Assembly: GCA_008694505.1 (NCBI GenBank)
Contig: VZDJ01000090.1
Coordinates: 11,171,646-11,235,645, forward strand
Source of the DNA: Cyanoderma ruficeps
Taxonomy: Eukaryota; Chordata; Aves; Passeriformes; Timaliidae
DNA length: 64,000 nt
Direction of reading: 5' to 3'
Under the pieces are notes generated by a model that was not told the DNA's origin, searched no databases, and saw only the letters and a program-made list of their open reading frames with translations. A program made the position numbers and the translations under genes. Below, one piece after another: positions 36,601 through 48,400 of the stretch (positions are counted from its first letter, which is position 1; every line of letters begins with the position of its first letter).

Positions 36601-37403
36601 TCAATGGTGATATAGATGGACTACTGCAGGAGATGTTCCAGTACGGATTTAAGGAAAACCAAAACCCTCTAGGAATTCTAGGATAAAATTTCTCTAATGT
36701 GATATTCCAATTTAAAACTTCCTTTCTAATGGAAAAATACTCCTTGTAACAGGGCATAGGAGGAATGTTCAGCCTTTCCCTAGCAAGGTTCTGATTGTCA
36801 GATTGAAGTTATGTATATTGCCTTAGAAAGCAAAGTATGCTTTTTCTCCTCCCTCCTTTACTCTTACACATGCTTTCAGCTGTGGGGAGGGCTCAGGAAA
36901 ACTGGCCAAATTGGTTGTTTATTTAATGGAACTAACACACTTCTAATTTGGGCAACAGAGCTGAGTCATGGCTCACATAACTGCTTAGCCCTATTTCTCT
37001 CTTTGTTATTTACAACTCAGGGAAAAAAACCCCATGAGATGTTGTTTCAAATGATGCTGATGTTGAAGATCAGATACCTGATGAGTGGGACCCCAGCAGT
37101 GGAAATATCTTCAGCTGGAAAATTAAACTAAAAGATTATACCTGTCACTAACACAGGGTCATAAAAATATTCTTGTTAAATCTCTCCACAGGACTAGGGA
37201 AATAATAAATTAGCTAGCTCCTTAAATGAAAACTACGTATCAAAGCCAAGAATGAATCTCACCAGTAAATTCTGAATTATTTCTCCCACTTCAATTAAAA
37301 GCGAAGAGCCTGAATATTTACTTATCTGTCGATTCCTAATGGTCTGTCAATTACTGAATGAAATTTCAGTGTGAAAATGTTATTCAGTCTTGCTCAGCCT
37401 CAG

Positions 37404-37456
37404 GCAGGTTATTTGACGTGCCACTGCTCATGCACCTGCTGTGTATTAAAGACAGG
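37404..37456 (+). other. Candidate 53-nt splice-flanked segment
   Basis: The acceptor TCTTGCTCAGCCTCAG (ending 37403) and donor AGG|GTAAGG (from 37457) enclose 53 bases. Two frames are open; one reads RLFDVPLLMHLLCIKDR. The sites are moderate and no homology is recognised. Confidence 0.09.
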
Positions 37457-40400
37457 GTAAGGTATATGGAGCTGGAGGAATGCAATATGTTGTTGGGTGA
37501 TGCCCAGAAATACCTCCTGATGTTTTGTTTCAGAATAATAATGCAGTGAAATATCAATAAGCCAGGGTGGACTAGCTTTTGCAGAATTACGTAGCAAATG
37601 TGTTCTATGATTTGCAGACCTACAAAAGCTCCTGAGGTTATTAGACTGCTCAAATAGTTGAAAAGAAGAAGTCCCAACTTATTACATCCCTTTTCTTTCA
37701 AATTCTTCCCTGAATTCATAAATGCAGGGATAATTAAAGGAAAAAAGAAAAAGAAGAAACAACATAATATGAAAGAGTTCTGGACATGATAGGTTCCTTT
37801 GAGGAAAGTAATGGGACAGTCAAGAAGGGACTGCATCTCTGTGGCAGTTTAGTCTCCTGGGCTGCTGCATGTATGGGGAAAAACACGCTGGGTAATGGGT
37901 AAGTGTCAAGTTCTCTGCTTTTAAAATTTTTCATGGTTCTCACTGTTGGTGTCATTTTTAATGAGAGTCTTGTGTCAGAAGAAGAAAAGGGAAGGGCTCT
38001 CATGCGGCTCAGGATGAGCTAGAAATGAGCAGTACTGCAAATAAAGCTATTTTGGGTTAAAGATGGTGGTAGAGGTGGTGGGTACATCATACAGGAGGCA
38101 GCTGATGGGAAGGGACTCCTGACTGTAAGCAGGCTCCTGACAGTACCCAGCCATGGCAAGGCTGCTACAGCTGCACTGCAGCACAGAGCTGGCTTCTCTC
38201 CTGGCTTCAGGGACTGAAGCACTGCGGGAACTCGTCAGTGCAGCAACTGCATATGCAGAACAACCTCTGTAGGAAAGAGCAAGCATCCCCTTGTGCTGCT
38301 GTTTGTTGTTTTCCAACTTACTCTAACATTTACAGATCCCCAGCACTTTATAGTCCTGGCTGGTATTCAGAGCATTACTAAAAGTCCTCATGCAATCTTT
38401 GGAATGTTAGGAGTAAAAGGAGAGGAAAAGTTTAAAAGTGAGACTAACACGAGAATCCCCTGCTGATATGCCACAGGTAAAGGACTCGAGTGAGGGACTA
38501 TGCTTCATTTTCTCCATAGAAATGTGCACATCCCAGAGAGTCCTGATGGATAGCTGGGTGCCATGCTCTCAGTTCTGGAGGGCAGCAGTCCATGAGTCCC
38601 TTGCACCCAATGGAAATTATTAGCATCTCCTACCACTGGACCCAGGCATGTGAGCAAAATGATCCAATGCAGGGCAGGTATAGCTGTGCCTGAATTATCA
38701 GTGCAGGTATGCTGCAGTGCACTGGGGACCATTACACAAGCATGACCAGGAATGTGTAAGAGGATAGCCAATATCAAATTAGCTGACTGCTCCTCTGAAG
38801 ACCACTGCACGCAGTGGAATGGAGTGCTAAATAAAACACTGAGATCCTGACTTGTCATGCACGCAAAGCATGTGGCCACAGAGACCAAAAGTCAGTCAGG
38901 TGTGCCTAAATCCCAGGACTCTGCTCAGAAATCCTGGATTCTCTTCTGACACATGGATTAGCAAACAAAAGGCATCAAAGAAGTCAAAAGTTCAAGTGTG
39001 TTTCCACACAGCTCTATATTGTGCTTGTCTGGGCTTTTAATTGGTTTTGTTCATTACTGCAGCTTTTTTACAAAGAAATTATAAATTAGTAGTGAAGGGC
39101 ATAGAAACTATTTTGATCCAAGATATCCTTTGATTCACTTGTATCCTACAGCGATTACTAGCTCCTTTGTTCTCCTTATTGCTTATTCTAATATGGATGA
39201 GAACACATTTTGTTTTTATTCTGACTGGACCAGATTATCACAGCATTGCTAAAAAGAAAAATAGTTTTAAACAGTATGTGGCTTTTAGTTTCATCGCCAT
39301 TACAACAAAATAAATGACAGTAATATATCTTGTATTTAAAACAATTCATCATTAAAAGGCATATACAGTGAACGGCCTTTCCTGCATACATAATTTTGGA
39401 CATAGATTTAAGTTCTTTCCTTTAAAGAGCTGGTAGTATTTTATGGAAGTGATGTCTTGGAACTTCACTATTAAGACAATTAAAATATTTGAATGAAGAA
39501 CTGTGGGACAATACCCTGGTTTTTCTTCTCCAAGTTACTCTGTCTCCCTTGTTCTTTAGCCAACTGCAAATGCTTCAGATTGAGAAGATTGGAGAAAGGG
39601 ACTGAAGTTAACAAAAATTATAACATTGAAAAGCATAAACAGAAAATTATTTTAACAATATTTTCATTAAAAATTTGAGTCAACCCTGCTTTTATCTTGT
39701 AAAAAGATACACAGAGATGTTGTCAGCCCTTTCTTAGCTTCAATTCTGTGCCTGCTTGCTTGAACTGGAGTTTTTTATGTTACATATTTTACATCAACAT
39801 TATTTTCTTGCTTCTGGTATTTAACACTTTTATTAGTATATATAATAGTTACAGATTTTTAAATGACAGATGTTAAAATGTCTTTTATAAGCATTCTCAT
39901 TTTATCCAATAAGCCTGGCACAAATGCAGTTCATATTTCCACAGGCTGCAGTGTATTAATCCAAATCATCAGGATTAATAAGAAATTCTGTGTTGGTTTC
40001 TTCTGCTCTTCTGCTATATGAACCCATTTTACTGCAGAAGATTGCTGGCAGGTAGTGCTGTCTGTACTACTAGCACAAGTGAACTTGATCTTGCCCTTGG
40101 CTTTCTTATATGAAGGCTATTCAGGCTTTTCTAAATCCAATCTAGTTGGCTTTGTATAACAAAATGGACTTCAAGCTTCTTTATTTAAGAAAAAGTTACC
40201 TATTTATCTTTATTCAACAATATGGACATTAAGTGAAAGCGGATGGGGTTTATTTCAGACACATCCAATATCCAGATTGTTTTCCAGTGACAAAGGGAGT
40301 TTTATGAAAGCCCAGAGAGGCTCTGAACTACCATGAAAGGCTGCCTAGGCTAAAGGTACAAGTGGCCAAGCATCCATGACTGCAGTGCAGTCACAGCTTC

Positions 40401-40794
40401 CCAAGGCTCAATTCTATTAACTATCCCCACTTTGTTTAACAAATGCTTCATTTTGTATGACCTGCAGCACTTTCTACAAAAAGTACAGATTATAGGCCTA
40501 GTTTAAGCTTTTAAGCTTTTAATTGCCAATAAACAGCTCTTGGCTCATTTGACTTATTGCCACATTAACAGACTGCTTTACTTCCAAGTTTCACTTGAGC
40601 TTACCACTGATTCACAACTGCTGTCAACAGGATTGTCCTTGATGCAGTGACTCCAGAGAAATAACCTAGGACGTTTACAAGCAAGATTTCTGAAGGGATG
40701 GATCAGGATAATTATCCAAAAGGGTTAGAGTGTTGCTGAGATCTGAAGACCTGATTGGGTTGAGGAGGGGACTTCTGTCCACAGGCAGCAAGTC

Positions 40795-40978
40795 CTTTAA
40801 AGATTTATTGCAGGAGGTCACTAGAGAACCTGATGATATCACTGAAATTCAGTGCAGGCGAAAGTTTTGTGTAAATTTTATATTAGAGAAAAATAGCCAT
40901 GGGATAATACCAGTGTCCATCAGGCCAGCGATCAGGGAAAAGGTCAGAAAATGATTCATTTGCCCACCAGACCCAAGG
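40795..40978 (+). other. Candidate 184-nt exon with protein-like open frame
   Basis: An acceptor ACTTCTGTCCACAG (ending 40794) and donor AAGG|GTGAGT (from 40979) bracket 184 bases. A plus-strand frame, 74 codons from an ATG at 40730 to a stop at 40952-40954, runs through most of it. It is rich in charged residues (for example KSFKDLLQEVTREPDDITEI), unlike the low-complexity chance frames around it. The stop falls 24 bases before the donor, so it could only be a terminal coding segment or a relic. I recognise no family. Confidence 0.12.
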
Positions 40979-42365
40979 GTGAGTCCCAGGTGATGATTTT
41001 ACTAACAATAGCAGAAGGACAATATTTTCTAATCTGTGTAATGAAGACTCTAATCCTTTCTCTTTGCTAGTAAAAAATATGAGTTTTTTTTCACTGTAAG
41101 CTTCTGTAAATGTATGAAACAGACTAAAATAAAATTGACATGCAGTAAACATTCTCTGTTTTTCCAACACTACAAAATGCAAACCCTAAAGGACTGGCCA
41201 CTCCAAACAAATCAGAGGCTCTCAAAATTTGGTCTGTCTCTGCAGAAAGGGGCAAGAATAATTTTGAAATAAAAGCTCATTAATAACTCTGATCTTCACT
41301 TCAACTACTCACTTGTCACTTGGGCAAAATCTCAAAATCTAACCACTACTGTTTCTTCATAAGAAACATAACCTGCTCTTTTATTAACTTTTTCTATTTA
41401 AAATATAAACCTATAAGTTTTGCACCTCAGTACTGTCCCTTAGTACTAACTGTGAACATGCCTGCTGTGTATTTAGAAGCATGGCTAAAAGCACTTCAGG
41501 TTCTCCTTGCTTAGGTATCAAGACCATATTTGTGCATCTCATCTGATGTAGCTAAATTCCTTAAACTCATTCAAGAAGGCTGTATTTTAGGATTCAGGTT
41601 CCACCTCTCAGATCTTTCTGGATGGTTGTGTGATTCCCATATCTTTTTGTTTGGTTGATTCTTCATTAAAGTCTTGGGATTCCTACTGAATGAAGAGGAC
41701 AGAAAGGGTTACTGGTGTGTGCTAGCGTAGTTTCAGGCAGAATTTTCTTCTAAAACCTGGGAGCAGAGGAGCAGAGGAGCAGATGTGTTGAGGAGGAATG
41801 TGTTCTTATGACCTTCACTGTATTCGTGGATGACTGGCTTTGGTGGCTCCACCTTGTAGTTCCAGAAGCTATTTCTGGTGGCACACCTCTCTTCAGCTCC
41901 ATGCTAATAAACCCTCCTCGTTCAAGCATGGTTTTGCTAACCTTAGTGTATGAGCTCAAGTAACTTCCACCAACTCAACAGAAGCTTGAAATTAGTGAGA
42001 CAGTGAGGAAGGGTTTTCCAGCTATTAGCTTATGGGCCACATATTTATTTCTTCTGTAGAGTCCAACCTAAAATATACCTTCATCACCTTACACTGCGAT
42101 GGATTGAATGAAGATGAACAAAGACATCATTTAGAGCCAGAGTTTTGTTGCTTTGGGTTTTCTTTAACTGAAAAAAAATCTGATGCTCAAGGAAAGAAAA
42201 ACATTAGTCAGGACTGACTACTTTTTATCATTTTAGGGAGTTAAGGTGCTGATTTATGCTACTGTCACTACCTATAAATTTGCCTTGCATTCATATACAT
42301 ATCCTCCTTACACCAAATTAGGATACCAGCTGTCCTCTTCTTAAATCCAGTTTGTCTCATTATAT

Positions 42366-42404
42366 GAGTAGCACCTACCTTACTTCGCCAGATAGGTGCT
42401 ACTC
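42366..42404. repeat. Inverted repeat, 12-bp stem plus extension
   Basis: GAGTAGCACCTA (42366-42377) and TAGGTGCTACTC (42393-42404) are exact reverse complements. After one mismatch two more pairs form, leaving a loop of about 9 bases. Confidence 0.85.
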
Positions 42405-45400
42405 GCATACCTGTCAGCAAGGTCTCCTTTGGGCCTTCAGCTTGTCTCTCTCCCTCCATCATCCTCTGTGGCTTTGCAGCATAGAGAGATCCCTGGAAAG
42501 GCATGGGGAGCAGCTCCCCAGATCCCTAGAACGTGTCCTTGTTTTTATCACCAAATTGAAAAATCTGGTCACGAAATTGAACACTTATGCCAGGAAACCT
42601 TCAGGCAGCCTCTGCTGTGACAAAATCCAAAGATATCCTTCCTCCTCCCTACTCTGAATAGGCAGAACACAAAGAAAGAGTGGTGGGCTGCTCCTAGCAG
42701 ATCTGTCCCTGCCCCTCACCAGCCTGCTTCATCAGAACTATAAAGTCGATCCTCGGAGTGATTTCCCGCAGTTGGGTCAGGGAGAAACAGAGATGTCTTC
42801 CTAACATGCAGGCAGTAAGTAACACCACTTTTGCCAACATTACCAGTTTGTATTATATATCTATGGCAAAAGTCCTAAAGAATACCTGACAAGCTACCTG
42901 TCTTTCTGGCAAGTTATATTTCATCAATAAGCAGAGATCTGTCTTCCATTCAAAACGTTCTTGGGAAGTAGAGCCCTGCCTGAGGCTGTTTAGCAAAGCA
43001 TCCTGCAGCCTTAAGTGTTTGCTGTAGTGAACTTTGAAATCAAGATCATAATAATTCTCATGCCTTTAAAAAGAGCTGTAATTTCTGTATTAAGTCATGA
43101 TCATTTCAACATAGAAATCCTATGTTTGGTTAGCCCTTATCTGAATTTCCCACTAATTTTCACAGTATTGGTCCACCCCTCATGTTTCAAGCCAAGTTTC
43201 CTTCTGAGGCTAAGGTAATGCCTGCCTTAAGAAGGCTGCAGTTGGAGGCCTGGAGTACTGAGCATAAACAGAATTGTTGTAGTATTACTCAAGATACTTT
43301 TATTTTCTTTATGTATTTCAATAGCAGAAAGGAATTGCCAATAGGATTTTTTTTTCCTGTGGCAGGCACTAGGCAATGGCACCAAAGTACTCTATAAGCC
43401 AGTGAGTCAGATGGGTACACCCTTGGAGATCCCTACAGAATCTTCCTACCATTTCATTTCAAGTAGTCTTTTTTATTTAAATAGTCACTTTTTTAATGAG
43501 AAACAGTGTGTAGCATTGTTAAGCTTGATTAGGCAAATTTAATTGGCTATAGTTAATGTATTTGTGCAAAAGAAGCACTCAGCTTAAGCGTGGTCCTTAA
43601 TCTTTCAGTATTTTAGAATAATTTAAATAACCACAAAGTCTTCAACTTGCAATGGAATATTTTTCAAGTAACTTCCTCTATTGTCTCTTCAACTGTCTCT
43701 TAAACATTTCAAACTTACATTCCTGGCATTGGTGCTCCTCAGTTTCCATGTCTCAGAGAGACACAGCCACATCCCTCTCCTGTGTTTTCATGGCTTGGGC
43801 TCCTCTTCTGTGTACTCTGGTATCAAGAACACGTTTTATGACTATTTGGCATTCTCTAGTTGAGAGTTTTACCATTCTGGATTACAGACACCAGATGTAA
43901 TTAGTTTCTCAGCACACCAGCAGTGCTTGTTCTGATATTTATCTCCTTCATCTTCCTGTTCATTAAGCTGCTGCATTCCCAAAGCTTCTTCCACCATAGG
44001 GGTCTGCAAGAACATGGAAATCAGAACAATTGAACCTTATACCATGGAGCTACATCAGTATAATAGATTTGCTTGAGGAGTATTTCTAATCATCACTTTC
44101 CCTCCAGGAACTTATCTTCCTTTTTCCTAAATTCACCCTGCTTCATTTTCAGTCTGGCAATGCTCAGCAGAGGGGTGGCAATACAGCAGGACACTCAACA
44201 TTTAAATAGTCAGCTACTAGTATCTACAAAAGAACAATCATCCTTAAAAGCAATTGTTTGTTTGATTGTTATTTCATACTTCCATCCTAGCTGTTACGAC
44301 ACGCCTCAGTACATATCTGCTCTGGCTACTCAATTCTAGTTATTATTTCCTCTCAACAAATAAGACTCTTGTTCTGTTTATGGTTTTACTATTTTTTACC
44401 TTATAAGCTTGTGTTAATTCTCACTTAATGGGTAAAGGTAAACGCCTTCTGATGCCTGTGATTTAATTTGATATTGTACTTTATCAAATGAATACTTCAG
44501 TCAGTAAACCTAAACCTCATATTATTTAAAGCATGCGGTGTGGATGCTAAAGAACAAACAGCCGATGGACAAATGTGTCTCTGTTTCAACATATTCTGTT
44601 AGTTCATCCCTAATCACAGCCTAATTGAAAGGAAACTGAAACAAAATCTAAGCAGAATTTTGTTTCACTGCTGTTTGAATGCTCTATCCATGTCTATCAG
44701 TTTTCAGAGCACAATTCTAGTACTTGTAACTAAACAAGCCAAAGTTGACTGTTGTAAAGACCTGAAGGTTTCAGTTTGCTAGATGTGTCCCCCTGCCTTC
44801 AAAACAATGCACAAACATGCCATTGCCAAAGGGCAAAATCCTCTAAATTTCCTATTGCAAATAACACAGTTTTAATACCAACCACGTGTGGTATTTTTTC
44901 CTTTCTTTTACAATTAAATAAGGAATAAGCAGTACCAGTGCACCTTTACTGATCAGAGTGACACCCCGGTTATTACACAATCCACCATTACTGACATGTC
45001 TTCTGTGCTCCTGTTATTTTCAACCTGTTTCCTGCAAATGATGGGAAAAAAAATATGTTCTACACCATGTTCATCATAAAAAGACCCTCCAGGCATCAAA
45101 TTCAGCATATGCTATCACAGACTCAGTGCAGAAAACATCCAATTCTCCCTTCTTATTTATATTCTCTCCTGTGGTCTATTTTTAAATGTACCTGTGCATT
45201 AGAGACATCTAATCCTATTATTTCTGCAAGGTTTCATTATTATATGAAATAAAACTCCCAGGCATTATGTTGGTCATCCCTACCCCTGTGTAAATGAACA
45301 AACTTTTGAAGCAACAGTGCATAAGTTTCTCTAAATGAGGTTGAAGAAGTCTCCTAACCACAATATATGGTGTCATCATTGCTTCATTCTCTACCAAGAA

Positions 45401-48400
45401 CACCTTTGGCAAGTTCTAAAATTGTCTATAATAACCTTTGTTAGAGCCACGTTTTCTCTCTTTATGCCATAATAGACAGAGAGTACCAGCTTACATTATC
45501 CTTTATCACACAAGACCTTGCCTTTAGTGCCATGAATTTTTTTCCATTTTAACTATATCAATTTTTTGCAAAATATTCCAGTTCTGGTTTCTATTAAAGA
45601 TGCCCACAAGCTCTGTATTAATGAACTTTATTACCATGCTCTTAGTACTTTTGCCTATCTTATTCAATATACATATTTACTAAAGGTCCCATGGCAGATC
45701 TTTGCTAAACATAATTAGTTAACTCCCTCTGGAATTTCTAACATTCTCTATTTTTTCTCATTAGTAAGGATTGCTTATTTAATACTTCTTCTACAAAGTT
45801 TTATCTTTGTCTGCTCTGCATCCGTTTGGTTTCTTTGATTCCTCTTCTTGCACGCTGACAACTGCCCTGTGCTTGCAATACCCACATTCACTCCTTTGCT
45901 ACGGCAGCACAAAAGTGGCCTGAAAAAACTTCCTTTCAAATATTCAGCTTCACCATTTGACTTCTTACCCAGCTTGGAAAGACAGTGGGTTATTTGGTAA
46001 GATTTGGGGGTTACTGTTTCTTTAGAAAACAGAAAAAGGTTTGGGGGTTTACTGTTCTTTTGATAACACCACTCAAATTTATGGTAGAAATTCTGTCTAA
46101 AAAAAGATTTGTGTATTATATTCCTTTCATACAACACTTCACACAAAATAAGTGCCTCATAATGGGTCTTTGACGCCTGTGAAGAAAACCTCCATGCAAC
46201 TCAGCAATATCAAGGTGCTATAAAAAAACAAATCCTTCAAGTGAAAATTACATGTTTTCCAAGACGAATAAAGAACATCCAAAAATTCATTTTCAAACAG
46301 ACCAATAGGCTGTTTTGTGTCCTGTTTAGAGTGTTAATAGGAACTCTATAAATCAAATTGAAACTTCTGATGTGGATGATTCTTTCAGTCTTATAAGAAA
46401 AGTATTCAGAGGAAAAACATCTTTATATTCCTGTTGGGGTCACTGCATGGCCTACTGCCTGAAACTTTAATGCTTTCCATAGTCTAAGGCTATATGGAGG
46501 TTACTTCCAGGCTACTCTTTCATTCGCTTTCTTCTTTGTATCTTTAGTTATGCACTATCTTACAAACCAGAATAAATCATGAAGCTGCTTTTAAAGAACT
46601 ATTTATTCTGTCAATCCATTAAATTTCACACCTTGTCAAAGCAAGTGCTTCTCAGTCAATCAAATTATGTAAGTTCATATGTTAGTGTATGGTTTTGAAT
46701 TCTTCATTTTATTAAAAATCTAATACCAGTTGTTTGTCAGGTATCAAATATTTGGTTACTGTCAAGCATTTTTCCCCTAAGTTTCCTGTTTAATCCCAAC
46801 CTGCAGCATGAGTTACCTTGCCTATTTCCACTAATTGTGGTAAAGTTTTGTGTACAACTGGTTCTCATTATAAGATCCGTTCCAGATATGTCTCAGACAA
46901 ATAGTCATCACCCACATGATATAGACACTTGTCAAGCAAAACAGTATTCTGAACAAGTTGATCATTGAAGTGTGGCACATAAATCAAATGAGTGAGTCCC
47001 ACCGAAGATCTGTCACAAGTTTATCAGGATACCACAAGTGCAGACACCATTTTAGAAAGTCATGTTGTGATTTGTAACCTCCTTTTCAAAGTTTCCCTAC
47101 CTGTGTTTTTGTAGTCTCGAATAACGGAAATAGCCCGCCTTTGAGCAACAAGTTCCTTGTTCTTGGCAGGAAACACACTGTGTGTGTGTTTGAACTATTC
47201 AACAGACGTGGGTTTTCCATAAATCTATCACAATTATATATTCAGTATTTTATATGAAGGATGAACATGGAGCCACCTGCATCTAACAGAATGCACGAAA
47301 CAAAAAAAGAAGTCTTACGCTTGTAGGTAGACCCATATCAATCTTTACTGAATTTCCAAACACTATATGGTGGAACTGACTAAGTGACCCTCATCTGGCC
47401 ATCCTGCCACCTGTTCTGTAAGTCCTTTATCTGGGGGTAACAGCAGGCTGAAGTCTGGGCAAGATATATAAACTCTTGTTCACTCTTGCACACAACCAGG
47501 ACTGAGACTGCCATGCCTGCTCTCTGTGCTATGGGTCACCACAGAGCAGCAAAGGGTGCACTTTCTCACTCTCCCTGGCACAGGTTGCAGATGGAACTTC
47601 CTTCTTACTCTGGCTCATCTTGTCTTGCTCCCTTGTACCTGAGCACCACTCTAGGAAAACATTACTGACGGTCTCTGACAGGTTCCTTCTCCCTGCCTGG
47701 CATACCATGTACATCTATACACTTTGTGCACAAATATTAGAGTTTCTGGGTTGAATATCTTACTGCAAATCATGATGTCTGTGTGTGATAAACACTGGTG
47801 GTTTTCATTTTCAGTCCTTTTGTCCTTCCCACTCCCAGCGTAGCTCTTCTATTTATTGTTGCTTTTCTCGGTTTACAATGTGCCCCAGAAAACCTGTTCA
47901 GCTAGTTTTTCAGTTTCTTTGATTGATTAACTTTTCTGTTACTAAGCCAGGATCAAGCCTGCTTTCTGGCAGTACTATTCTGTCTTCTAGTGCTAAACTT
48001 TGCAATAGGATCAATCATACTCGAATGAACCAGAGAACAATGGTGGAATATGCACTGTTTGGTGGCCTGACACCTGGCCATTCGTTCTTTTTTACATCAA
48101 GCTCCCTAGAATAATGTAAGTTTTCCTAGAACAATGGATTTAGTATTCAATTTGAAATAAATGGCTATATCTCTTTGGAGAACATAGATCTTTAGTTTTT
48201 AGTGGCAACATTAACATATCACCTTAAAACTTGTCTAATTTTCTGTTTTGCTGTAGCCCACAGCTTTCATGCTGAGCATTGAATGACAACAATTGGCAAA
48301 TTCTGGAAACCTGAATGGTACTAGATCATTCCGTAGACATCCTGACTCCTTATCTTTTGGTTTTTTTCTAAAGAGGTTTCTCATCAGGCCATGCTGCTCT

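Larger units (their letters stand above)
33686..42365. other. Long AT-rich tract, no gene seen
   Basis: No gene or known repeat was found. GC rises at about 38040-38330 and 38440-38900, where open frames of up to 127 codons overlap on both strands. The 150-codon minus frame at 37384-37836 includes a run of consecutive Phe codons and overlaps a 63-codon plus frame. Small repeats are a TTTTAAGC tandem at about 40505-40522 and (GAGCAGAG)3 at 41761-41783. Confidence 0.5.

Noticed and set aside
38505..38888. 127-codon minus-strand open frame
   Set aside because: No recognisable family, and frames on the other strand overlap it; likely chance in a slightly GC-richer patch.
47465..47472. TATATAAA as a promoter
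   Set aside because: An isolated AT-rich motif without other core elements or a following gene; the same holds for TATAAAG at 42739.
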